Source: Gammaproteobacteria bacterium UBA7803 (GTDB lineage Bacteria > Pseudomonadota > Gammaproteobacteria > Pseudomonadales > Azotimanducaceae). Taken from it: DNA of 64,000 bases. Below the pieces are notes generated by a model, which was not told the DNA's origin, did no database searches, and saw only the letters and a program-made list of their open reading frames with translations. Below, one piece after another: positions 1-7,970 of the stretch; the stretch's first letter is position 1; each line of letters opens with the position of its first letter. Location: the NCBI GenBank assembly GCA_002480525.1, contig DLCH01000071.1:62001-126000 (forward strand). The letters run 5' to 3'. Position numbers and translations under genes: made by a program.

Positions 1-950
1 AGCAGCGTCGGCGGCAGCTCGAAGCGATGGTCCTCGACGGCGACGCCGAGCAGAAAGCGGTTCACGAAGCGGCCCCGCAGGCCCGGCGACCAGCCCGCCG
101 CCACCCGGGCGCTCTCGGTCTCCGCCCGGTACTCCCAGATCTCGTCGCCGAGATAGTAGAGGCCCTCCTCGCGGTCGAACCGGCTGCCGTCCAGACGGAA
201 GTAGCGGCGCGTGTCCAGGGCGAAGAACGGCCGGCGCAGGCTGGCAGCCAGAAGCTCCCCGTCGTCGTTGTCCACGACGAACAGATCCGCCGCCCAGCGG
301 CTGTCGCGGATGTTCGGGTCGCTGGCGGACAGGCTCCAGCCCCGTCGGTCCTCGTCCCGGTCGAAGCCCAGCGCCAGCGTCTTGCCGAGGCCGGCGACGT
401 TGGTATCGCCGACGCCGAGCCCCAGATCGGTCTCGCCCCCCGCCCGGGTCACCGAGACCCTGGGCATCAGAGTCCACACGTCCCGGGTGACGACGTAGAT
501 GTCCAGCACGTCGCCGCAGCGGCGGCGCGGGATCACCCGGGCGTCGTAGAGGTAGTTCTTGGCCCGCAGCAGGCGCTCCGCTTCCGCCAGCAGGCGCGCA
601 TCGACCCGTTCGCCGGAGCGCATGGGCAGCACGCTCAGCACCACCCGCTCGCGGGTGCGGACGTGATAGCGGTTGGCCTGACGCTGGAGCCAGTTGTCGG
701 CGCGCTCGAAGACGTCCTGGCGCACCACGGTGATCTCGCCGAGCTGGTAGTCCGCGTCCGGCGGCAGCGGCTGCCACGGCTCCCGGCCGCTCTCGAACCG
801 GTAGGTGGCCAGGGCCTCTTCGTCGAGCCCGGTCAGCGGCTCGCAGTCGACGCTGGATGACCCGGCAGCGGCCTGACCGGCAGACGCCAGCATCAGGAGA
901 ACCGGCAGCGCGGCGCAGCGCTGCAGCCATGACGACGCCGCTGACATCAT
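1..950 (-). CDS. Outer-membrane POTRA/beta-barrel protein, 3' end outside window
   Basis: The ATG at 950 overlaps the sirtuin stop (ATGA). About 316 residues are visible and the C-terminus lies beyond base 1. Residues 1-28 form a signal peptide ending around GQAAAG. Residues about 65-155 look like a POTRA-type domain (AEAERLLRAKNYLYDARV, then DVLDIYVVTRDVWTLMP), and from about 160 the chain becomes alternating, glycine- and aromatic-rich (GLGVGDTNVAGLGKTLALGF), as in BamA/TamA-like barrels. That layout implies an outer-membrane protein, possibly involved in export or assembly. It is the last gene of a minus-strand operon with a sirtuin and a serine hydrolase. The exact family is not recognised; a BamA-superfamily relation is inferred from architecture. 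Confidence 0.72.
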   Translation of the reverse strand, partial: MMSAASSWLQRCAALPVLLMLASAGQAAAGSSSVDCEPLTGLDEEALATYRFESGREPWQPLPPDADYQLGEITVVRQDVFERADNWLQRQANRYHVRTRERVVLSVLPMRSGERVDARLLAEAERLLRAKNYLYDARVIPRRRCGDVLDIYVVTRDVWTLMPRVSVTRAGGETDLGLGVGDTNVAGLGKTLALGFDRDEDRRGWSLSASDPNIRDSRWAADLFVVDNDDGELLAASLRRPFFALDTRRYFRLDGSRFDREEGLYYLGDEIWEYRAETESARVAAGWSPGLRGRFVNRFLLGVAVEDHRFELPPTL

Positions 951-1804
951 CCGCCGGCAGCCCCCTGCATCCCGTCTCCGGACAGCGTCGCGGCGAGCCG
1001 CGGCAGCGCCTGTGCACAGTCGGCCGCAAGCTTGGCGGTGAGCCGGTCGTCGGCCCGGGTGACGCCCTCGTTGACGGCCACGAGCGGTATGCCCCGCTCG
1101 TGGGCGCGCCGGGCGAAGCGAAAACTCGAGAACACCATCAGCGAGGAACCCACCACCAGCAGAGCATCGGCATTGTCGACGAGGTCGGCGGCATCGGCCA
1201 CCCGTTCCCGCGGCACCGAGTCGCCGTAGAACACCACGTCCGGCTTCAGCACACCGCCGCAGCGCTCGCAGGCGGGCACCCGGAAATCCGCCAGATCCAG
1301 ATCCTCGGCCAGATCGGCGTCGCCGTCCGGTGCCGCCGCGGCCGCCGCCCGCAGCACGAACGCGTTGTCCCGTTCCAGACGCCGCTGCACCGACGCCCGG
1401 GAGACGCGGTCGCCGCAGCCGAGGCACAGCACCTCGGCCAGCGCGCCGTGCAGCTCCAGGACGCGCCGGTGTCCCGCCTGCTGGTGCAGGCCGTCGACGT
1501 TCTGAGTGATCAGGCCGTGCACGCGGCCGTCCCGCTCCAGCGCCGCCAGCGCCCGATGGGCGTCGTTCGGCCGGGCAGCGGCCATCACCGGCCAGCCGCG
1601 CATGCTGCGCGCCCAGTAGCGACGGCGGGTGGCCGGCTGATCGAGAAAGGCCTGCATCTGTACCGGGGGCCGGCGCTTCCAGGCGCCCTGCCGATCCCGG
1701 TAGTCGCCGATGCCCGACGCGGTGCTGCAGCCGGCGCCGGTGATCACGGCGATGCGCCGCCGGGGCGCCAGCACGTCGACGACCGCCTCGAAGCCGTCTC
1801 TCAT
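947..1804 (-). CDS. SIR2-family NAD-dependent protein deacetylase
   Basis: A 285-residue sirtuin. The NAD-binding GAGCSTASGIGDYRD is at residues 23-37, TQNVDGLH at 100-107 and the catalytic-type histidine in LHG at 119. Two CxxC pairs (CLGC near 130 and CERC near 185) would bind structural zinc, followed by the GSSL nucleotide-binding loop. Sirtuins remove acyl groups from lysines, consuming NAD. The usual SGIPDFR is SGIGDYR here, a variant seen in class II/SIRT4-like members. The start ATG overlaps the stop of the upstream serine hydrolase by 4 bp and the stop overlaps the next start by 4 bp, so translation is probably coupled. The protein substrate is unknown. Confidence 0.93.
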   Translation of the reverse strand: MRDGFEAVVDVLAPRRRIAVITGAGCSTASGIGDYRDRQGAWKRRPPVQMQAFLDQPATRRRYWARSMRGWPVMAAARPNDAHRALAALERDGRVHGLITQNVDGLHQQAGHRRVLELHGALAEVLCLGCGDRVSRASVQRRLERDNAFVLRAAAAAAPDGDADLAEDLDLADFRVPACERCGGVLKPDVVFYGDSVPRERVADAADLVDNADALLVVGSSLMVFSSFRFARRAHERGIPLVAVNEGVTRADDRLTAKLAADCAQALPRLAATLSGDGMQGAAGG

Positions 1805-2988
1805 CGACGCAGCCTGTCCACGGCGCGGATGGCCGCCCGCGCGATGCGCGGCACGTTGCTGTTGCCCATGGGCGTGCCGGACCCGCTGTTGGTGGTCAGC
1901 GCCACCGCGAGCTCCCGGGACGGATCGCAGAACGCTCCGCTGCCGCCGTAGCCGTAGTGCCCGAAGGCCAGCGGCGCGCTGGCGCCGAGAGTGAAGACCC
2001 GGTGGTAGCCCATCCGCCAGTGCATGGGAATGAGCAGCACCCGGTCCCGACCGCGATTGCGTACGCGGGCGATCTCCCGCACCCGCTCCTCGGACAGCAC
2101 ACGCACGCCGTCGAGCTCACCGCCGCCGGCGAGCATGGCGTAGACCCGGGCCAGGGAGCGCGCCGTGAACTGGCCGTTGGCGGCGGGGATCACGGCCTGC
2201 ACCACCGCCTCGTCGTTCCAGTCGAATGCTTCGGTGAACGGATTGAGCGCCGCGTCGAACTCGTCGATGTCGACCCCCAGCGCGGCCAGCCCGCCGCCCA
2301 CCCAGGCCCGCAGCGTCGCCTGCCACTCCGGCTTCTCGCTCCCCGGACGGGACACGCCGTGCACCAGCTCGGCGCGCCGGTAGAGCTCGTTGTGAGGCAT
2401 GCCGATGAAGGCACCGTCGAGGCCGAGGGGATCCACCAGCTCCTCGGCCAGCACCCGCTGCAGGGGGCGGCCGTCGATCTCCTCGATGAGCCCGCCGATC
2501 AGCCACCCGTAGGTCAACGCGTGGTAGCCCTGGCCATCGCCGGGCGCGTGCACCGGTTCGGCGTCGGCGATGCGCGCCTTCATGTGATCCCAGTCGAGCA
2601 GCTCCCGGGGGCTCGAGACCAGATCGGTGATGCGGTACAGCCCGGCCTCGTGGCACAGCGCCTGGCGGATGGTGATCCGCTCCTTGCCGCGGCAGCCGAA
2701 CGCGGTCCAGTGCGCGGCGATCGGGTCGTCGTAGCCGGCCTTGCCCCGATCCACCAGAATGTGCAGCAGCGTCGACAGCACGCCTTTGGTGGTGGAGAAA
2801 GACGGCGCGGTGGTGTCCCGCGCCCAGGGTTCTCCGGCGCCGTTCTTCGCGCCGCCCCAGATGTCCACGACGCTGCGCCCCCGATGGTAGACGCACACGG
2901 CGGAGCCGCCGTGCCGGTCGCGGGGAATCTGGCGGATCAGCGTCGACGCGACGTCGGCGTAATCGGGATGAATGGTGCCGTCGAGCAT
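1801..2988 (-). CDS. Serine hydrolase, beta-lactamase/family VIII esterase type
   Basis: The reading frame is open further upstream to 3276, but homology-like sequence starts at the ATG at 2988 (MLDGTIHPDYADV), giving 395 residues. The nucleophile motif SxxK is S65-T-T-K68 in FSTTKGVLS. The second motif tyrosine is in YHALTYGWLIGGLIEE near residue 170, typical of EstB-like family VIII carboxylesterases. There is no signal peptide, so it is probably cytoplasmic and more likely an esterase or peptidase than an antibiotic-resistance enzyme. It leads the operon with the sirtuin and POTRA protein and is divergent from the ATP-grasp gene across 103 bp. The substrate is unknown. Confidence 0.88.
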   Translation of the reverse strand: MLDGTIHPDYADVASTLIRQIPRDRHGGSAVCVYHRGRSVVDIWGGAKNGAGEPWARDTTAPSFSTTKGVLSTLLHILVDRGKAGYDDPIAAHWTAFGCRGKERITIRQALCHEAGLYRITDLVSSPRELLDWDHMKARIADAEPVHAPGDGQGYHALTYGWLIGGLIEEIDGRPLQRVLAEELVDPLGLDGAFIGMPHNELYRRAELVHGVSRPGSEKPEWQATLRAWVGGGLAALGVDIDEFDAALNPFTEAFDWNDEAVVQAVIPAANGQFTARSLARVYAMLAGGGELDGVRVLSEERVREIARVRNRGRDRVLLIPMHWRMGYHRVFTLGASAPLAFGHYGYGGSGAFCDPSRELAVALTTNSGSGTPMGNSNVPRIARAAIRAVDRLRR

Positions 2989-3091
2989 GACGCCATTGTA
3001 GAGGTTCGCCCCATCGCATGGGGAGCGATCACAGTGGAACTCGCATCGCATTTGTGCGAATTTCGTCTCGACCACGCGGGCCAGGGACTGC

Positions 3092-4537
3092 ATGACCATA
3101 AACTGGAGCGAATACCGCACCGACGCCTTCTTCGACGAGCTCATCACGCCGAAGGGGCGCGCCCGCACCGGGGCGGGGAACCTCTGCCGGGTGCTCAGCC
3201 AGCTCTCCGACGAGGAGATCGCCGAGCGCAAGACCGCGGCCGAGCTGGCCATCCGGTCCATGGGCATCACCTTCACCGTCTACACCGGCGAAGGCAGCGG
3301 ATCCATCGACCGGGAGTGGCCCTTCGACATCATTCCCCGGCTGATCATGAAGCGCGAGTGGGATCAGGTGGCTGCGGGTCTCAAGCAGCGCGTGGATGCC
3401 CTCAACCGCTTCATCGACGACATCTACCACAACCAGAAGATCCTCGACGACGGCATCCTGCCGCGGGAGTACATCGAGAAATCCAAGGAATTCCGCCCGG
3501 AGTGCGTGGGCATCGACCCGCCCCACGGGGTGTGGTCCCACGTCTGCGGCACCGATCTGGTCCGCGACGCCGACGGCAGGTTCTACGTGCTGGAAGACAA
3601 CCTGCGGGTGCCCTCCGGCGTCTCCTACATGCTCGAGAACCGCGAGGTGATGAAGCGGGTGTTTCCCGAGCTGTTCGAGGAGTACGTCATCTACCCCGTG
3701 GACGACTATCCCGACCAGCTCGCCGAGTGCCTGCGCTCCCTGTCGGACATGAAGTCGCCGCAGATCGCCGTGCTGACGCCCGGCATCTACAACTCGGCCT
3801 ACTTCGAGCACGCCTACCTGGCCAACGCCATGTCCGCCCAGCTCGTCCAGGGTTCGGACCTGGTGGTAGGCCGGGACGACCGGGTCTACATGCGCACCAT
3901 CGACGGTCTGATCCAGGTGGACGTGATCTACCGCCGCATCGACGACCTGTTCATGGATCCCGAGGTGTTCAACCCGGAATCCCAGCTCGGCGTGCCCGGC
4001 CTGATGCGCGCCTGGCGGGCGGGCAACGTGGCCCTTGCGAACGCGCCCGGCTGCGGCGTCGCCGACGACAAGGTGATCTACACGTACGTGCCGGACATCA
4101 TCCGCTACTACCTGGACGAGGAGCCGCTGTTGCCGAACGTGCCCTCCTACCGCTGCGTCGACAAGGAGCAGCGCGACTACGTGCTGGACAACCTGGACAA
4201 GCTGGTGGTGAAGCCGGCCAACGAGTCCGGCGGCTACGGCATGCTCATCGGTCCCAAGGCGACCCGGGACGAGCGGGACAAGTTCAGCCGACAGATTCTC
4301 GCCAACCCGCGCAACTACATGGCGCAGCCCATGCTGCTGCTGTCGACGGCGCCGACCCTGGTCAACCATCACGCCGAGCCCCGCCACCTGGACCTGCGCC
4401 CGTTCATCCTGTCCGGCAGGAAAACCTACGTCACCACCGGCGGCCTCACCCGGGTGGCGATGCGCAAGGGCTCCACCGTCGTGAACTCCTCCCAGGGCGG
4501 CGGCAGCAAGGACACCTGGGTGGTGGATCTGGAATGA
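3092..4537 (+). CDS. Circularly permuted ATP-grasp protein (DUF404/DUF407 type)
   Basis: A 481-residue soluble protein starting at ATG 3092. Characteristic segments are CVGIDPPHGVWSHVCGTDLV near 145, FYVLEDNLRVPSGVSYMLEN near 175, DLVVGRDDRVYMRTIDG near 260 and the late VVKPANESGGYG near 375, which belong to the circularly permuted ATP-grasp type 2 family. Members are predicted ATP-dependent carboxylate-amine ligases whose product is generally unknown. It is translationally coupled (ATGA) to the Alpha-E gene, the usual partner. In many genomes this pair is followed by a transglutaminase-like protein and a proteasome-like peptidase; neither is present here. Confidence 0.93.
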   Translation: MTINWSEYRTDAFFDELITPKGRARTGAGNLCRVLSQLSDEEIAERKTAAELAIRSMGITFTVYTGEGSGSIDREWPFDIIPRLIMKREWDQVAAGLKQRVDALNRFIDDIYHNQKILDDGILPREYIEKSKEFRPECVGIDPPHGVWSHVCGTDLVRDADGRFYVLEDNLRVPSGVSYMLENREVMKRVFPELFEEYVIYPVDDYPDQLAECLRSLSDMKSPQIAVLTPGIYNSAYFEHAYLANAMSAQLVQGSDLVVGRDDRVYMRTIDGLIQVDVIYRRIDDLFMDPEVFNPESQLGVPGLMRAWRAGNVALANAPGCGVADDKVIYTYVPDIIRYYLDEEPLLPNVPSYRCVDKEQRDYVLDNLDKLVVKPANESGGYGMLIGPKATRDERDKFSRQILANPRNYMAQPMLLLSTAPTLVNHHAEPRHLDLRPFILSGRKTYVTTGGLTRVAMRKGSTVVNSSQGGGSKDTWVVDLE

Positions 4538-5526
4538 ACGCCCATACCCTGTCCAGCACCGCCGAGCGCAGCTACTGGCTGGGCCGCTACATCGAGCGCG
4601 CCGAGACCACCGCGAGGCTGGTCTCGGTCCACGCCAATCTGCTGTTCGACATGCCCCGGCGCATGCCGCTCGGCTGGCGCCCGCTGGTGGCCATCACCGG
4701 CAGCACCGAGCTCTACGACGAGCTGTTCGACGACACCACCGAGAAGAACGTCTGCCGGTTCCTGATCAACGACCAGCGCAATCCGGCCTCGCTGATCCAG
4801 AGCCTGTCCTGGGCCCGGGAGAACGCCCGCACCCTGCGCGGCATCATCCCGCGCCCTGCCTTCGAGTTCGTCAACGAGGCGTATCTGTTCGCCAAGGACC
4901 AGCTCACCGAGCCGCTGTCCCGCACCCGGCGCGTGTCGGGGCTCACCACCATCACCGAGTACGCCCAGCAGGTGGACGGCTACATGTCCGCCAACATGCT
5001 CCACGACGCCCACTGGAACTTCCTGCGGATCGGCCAGTTCCTGGAACGGGCCGACATGACCACGCGCATGATCGACGTCGGCACCGGCACGTTCTGGGAC
5101 TCCGCCGCCGAGCTCGAGCCCTTCGCCGACATCCAGTGGCGCAGCGTGCTGCGGGCCCTGTATGCCCTGCAGAGCTACAACACCACGGTGGCCGAGCCGG
5201 TCACCCAGGGGCCGGTGATGGACTTCCTGATGAACGATCCGCGTCTGCCCCGCTCGCTCGCCTACGGGCTGAACTCGATACGCAACAACCTGCGGGCCCT
5301 GCCCCGGCACGACAAGCCGATGCGGGCGGTGAACCGCATCCGCCGCGAGCTGTCCGCCACCGACGTGCGCGGGATGACCGCCGCCGGGGTGTCCGAGTAT
5401 CTCGATCAGTGTCAGGTGCGCCTGAATCAGGTGCACGACGAGATCCACAAGACCTATTTCGATTTCCGTCCGCGGCGCAAGCGGGCGGGGCACACCAGTG
5501 TGCTGAAACACACTCGGAAGTCCTGA
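4534..5526 (+). CDS. Alpha-E domain protein (DUF403)
   Basis: A 330-residue, largely alpha-helical protein. The start ATG at 4534 overlaps the stop of the ATP-grasp gene by 4 bp. It opens with LSSTAERSYWLGRYIERAET, the typical Alpha-E N-terminus, and ends in a basic tail (FDFRPRRKRAGHTSV). Alpha-E proteins accompany circularly permuted ATP-grasp enzymes in a putative peptide-synthesis or modification system, but their biochemical role is not established. The reading frame is also open upstream across the ATP-grasp gene; that upstream part is a shadow. The next gene, a serine hydrolase, follows after 40 bp and may share the transcript. Confidence 0.93.
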   Translation: MNAHTLSSTAERSYWLGRYIERAETTARLVSVHANLLFDMPRRMPLGWRPLVAITGSTELYDELFDDTTEKNVCRFLINDQRNPASLIQSLSWARENARTLRGIIPRPAFEFVNEAYLFAKDQLTEPLSRTRRVSGLTTITEYAQQVDGYMSANMLHDAHWNFLRIGQFLERADMTTRMIDVGTGTFWDSAAELEPFADIQWRSVLRALYALQSYNTTVAEPVTQGPVMDFLMNDPRLPRSLAYGLNSIRNNLRALPRHDKPMRAVNRIRRELSATDVRGMTAAGVSEYLDQCQVRLNQVHDEIHKTYFDFRPRRKRAGHTSVLKHTRKS

Positions 5527-5566
5527 CCCGAGCGTCAGGACGCCGGGAAGGGATCGGGGAGGATCC

Positions 5567-6853
5567 ATGACCAGAGCATCCGTCGCGGCCGCCGCCGTCG
5601 CCGCCATCGTTTCGTACTGCCTGCTCGCCGGGGCGGCCGCTGCCGCCTCCGGCCGGCCTTCGGCGCTGCCCGAAGCCGACCCAGCCGCCGTCGGCATGGA
5701 CCCGGAGCGACTCGCGCGGATCGGCCCGGTGATGCAGCGCTACATCGACGAGGGCCTGGTGCCCGGGACGGTCACGGCGATCATGCGCCGGGGCCGGCTG
5801 GTGCACTTCGAGGTCCGCGGCAGCATGGACGTCGAGGGCGGACAACCGATGGCACCGGACACGATCTTCCGGATCGCCTCCATGACCAAGCCCATCACGT
5901 CGGTGGCGCTGATGATGCTCTGGGAGCAGGGCGCTTTTCAGCTCCGCGACCCGGTGGCGGACTTCCTGCCGGAATTCGCCGACGCCAAGGTGTCGACCAC
6001 CGGTGACGCCAGCGGCCAGACCGGCGAGCTGGTGGCGCCCGAGCGGCCCATGACCGTGCGCGATCTGCTGACCCACACGGCGGGGCTCGCCAACAACTAC
6101 ATCGGCAATACCGAGTTCTACCGCGAGACCATGCAGGCCCGCCCCGAAGACGACCTGGCCGCCTACATCGAGCGGCTGGCGTCGCTGCCGCTCAACTACC
6201 ATCCCGGCACGGCGTGGCAGTACTCGGCGGCCACGGACGTGGTGGGCCGGCTCGTGGAAGTCCTCTCGGGGCGGCCTTTGGACCGCTTTCTGGCCGAGGA
6301 GATCTTCGACCCGCTGGGCATGACCGACACCCGTTTCTTCCTGGACGACGATCGCGCCGACCGCCTGGCCGCCCAGTACCGGCCCGGTGAGGACCTGACC
6401 ATCGAGCTGGACGACCCCGCCGGCGCCGGCAGCCGCTGGGTGAGCGGCCCGAAGAAGCTGTTTCGCGGCGCCGGCGGCCTGGTGTCCACGGCCTCGGACT
6501 ACCTGCGTTTTCAGCAGATGATGCTGAACGGCGGCACCCTGGACGGGGTGCGCCTGCTCGCCCCCGCCACCGTGAGCCTGATGCTGGAGAACCACACCGG
6601 CGATCTGCCGCTGTGGCTGCCGGGACCGGGCATGGGCTTCGGCCTCGGCTACGGCATCGTGCTCGACCGCGGCGAGACCGCGATGCCCATGTCCGTGGGC
6701 ACCGCGTACTGGGGCGGCGCCTACTGCACGCTGTCCTGGATCGACCCTGAGCAGGAGCTGGTCGCCGTGCTGATGACCCAGGTCCGCCCCTACACCCATC
6801 TCGACATCCGCCAGGACTTCCAGGTGCTGACCTACCAGGCCATCGTCGAGTGA
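5567..6853 (+). CDS. Exported serine hydrolase, beta-lactamase family
   Basis: 428 residues from ATG 5567, preceded by GGAGGA about 5 bp upstream. Residues 1-28 are a Sec signal peptide with an alanine-rich end (GAAAAASG), placing the enzyme in the periplasm. The SxxK nucleophile is S105-M-T-K108 (FRIASMTKPIT) and the second motif is YSAATDVVGRLVEV near 223. It belongs to the beta-lactamase-related/penicillin-binding-protein-like hydrolases that act as esterases or D-amino peptidases. It lies 40 bp after the Alpha-E gene in the same direction. Together with the unrelated-in-detail family VIII gene at 1801-2988, two serine hydrolases bracket the ATP-grasp/Alpha-E pair. The substrate is unknown. 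Confidence 0.9.
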   Translation: MTRASVAAAAVAAIVSYCLLAGAAAAASGRPSALPEADPAAVGMDPERLARIGPVMQRYIDEGLVPGTVTAIMRRGRLVHFEVRGSMDVEGGQPMAPDTIFRIASMTKPITSVALMMLWEQGAFQLRDPVADFLPEFADAKVSTTGDASGQTGELVAPERPMTVRDLLTHTAGLANNYIGNTEFYRETMQARPEDDLAAYIERLASLPLNYHPGTAWQYSAATDVVGRLVEVLSGRPLDRFLAEEIFDPLGMTDTRFFLDDDRADRLAAQYRPGEDLTIELDDPAGAGSRWVSGPKKLFRGAGGLVSTASDYLRFQQMMLNGGTLDGVRLLAPATVSLMLENHTGDLPLWLPGPGMGFGLGYGIVLDRGETAMPMSVGTAYWGGAYCTLSWIDPEQELVAVLMTQVRPYTHLDIRQDFQVLTYQAIVE

Positions 6854-6893
6854 GACGGCCCTGCCCGCTCCTCCGCCGCGGCCCGGCGCCGGC

Positions 6894-7970
6894 ATGATCC
6901 GCTGGCTGCGCATCTACGTGCTGCCGGGCGCGATCCTGCAGTCCGTGAACATCGCCGGCGGCTACGGCACCGGCCGGGAGCTGGTGGAGTTCTTCACCCG
7001 CCACGGCATCGGCAACGGCCTGGCCGGAATGATTCTGGCCACCAGCCTGATGGCCGTCGTGTTCGCCCTGTCGCTGGCGCTGGCGCAGCAGTTCGCCGCC
7101 TACGACTACCGCACGTTCTTCAAGATCCTGCTGGGCCGCGCCTGGTTCCTGTTCGAGATTCTGGCGGTCGCGCTGTTCATCCTGGTGCTCGCCGTCATGG
7201 GCGCCGCCGCGGGGGAGATCCTGAGCCGGGAGGTCGGCCTGCCGGCGGCCGCCGGCGGCGCCCTGCTGCTGGTCGCCGTGGTGACGCTGAACTTCTTCGG
7301 CCGGGAATGGGTGACACGCATCCTGGCCGGCTGGAGCGCGTTCCTGTACGTCGTGTTCATCGCCTATTTCGTCACCGTGGTGATGCGGGCGGGACCCCTG
7401 CCGGAAGGCGCGTTCGACTGGCAGGTGGAGGGCGCCTGGGTGCTGTCGGCGCTGCAGTACGCGCTGTACAACGTCGCCGCGGTGCCGGTGATCCTGTACG
7501 CCGCCCGGGCCATCGAGACCCGCCGCCAGGCCCTGCTGTCGGGCCTCGCCGGCGGCATCATCACCATGCTGCCCGCCGCCATGTTCCACCTCAGCTTCGT
7601 CGGCGCCTGGCCCGGCATCGTCGAGGAGCCCCTGCCGGTGTACGCCATGTTCGAACGCCTGGCGGTGCCGCTGCTGCACGGCCTCTACCTGGTGGTGCTG
7701 TTCGGCACCTTCGTCGAGACCGGCGCCGGCAACATCCAGGGGCTGATCGAGCGCCTGGACGGCTGGTGGCGGGAACGGCGCGGCGAGACCCTGTCCCGCT
7801 GGGCCCACGCCGGCGTCGCCGCGGTGGCGCTGGTCGCCTCGTCGCTGCTGTCCATGGTCGGCGTGGTCGATCTCATCGCCGGCGGCTACGGGCGCATCGC
7901 CTGGGGCTACCTGGTGGTGTTCCTGATTCCCCTGTTCACCATCGGCCTGTATCGGCTCGTGCGGCGCTGA
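6894..7970 (+). CDS. YkvI-type polytopic membrane protein
   Basis: 358 residues with about 9-10 hydrophobic helices. The first contains an unwound-looking glycine segment (NIAGGYGTGREL, residues 21-32), as in LeuT-fold transporters. The overall length and the motif GTFVETGAGNIQGLIER near 270 resemble the YkvI membrane-protein family, whose transported substrate is not known. It follows the exported serine hydrolase after 40 bp. Its stop codon directly abuts the stop of the convergent symporter gene (TGA at 7968-7970, then the complement of a stop at 7971-7973), leaving no intergenic space. The start has no strong ribosome-binding site. Confidence 0.78.
   Translation: MIRWLRIYVLPGAILQSVNIAGGYGTGRELVEFFTRHGIGNGLAGMILATSLMAVVFALSLALAQQFAAYDYRTFFKILLGRAWFLFEILAVALFILVLAVMGAAAGEILSREVGLPAAAGGALLLVAVVTLNFFGREWVTRILAGWSAFLYVVFIAYFVTVVMRAGPLPEGAFDWQVEGAWVLSALQYALYNVAAVPVILYAARAIETRRQALLSGLAGGIITMLPAAMFHLSFVGAWPGIVEEPLPVYAMFERLAVPLLHGLYLVVLFGTFVETGAGNIQGLIERLDGWWRERRGETLSRWAHAGVAAVALVASSLLSMVGVVDLIAGGYGRIAWGYLVVFLIPLFTIGLYRLVRR

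Noticed and set aside
1801..2988. Antibiotic-resistance beta-lactamase
   Set aside because: No signal peptide, and the YHALTYGWL motif belongs to family VIII esterases; resistance is not suggested by the context.
1957..4533. Long plus-strand open frame running through the serine hydrolase and ATP-grasp genes into the Alpha-E gene
   Set aside because: Only its last 330 codons (from 4534) are family-like; the rest is antisense to, or out of frame with, recognised genes and is open because of high GC.
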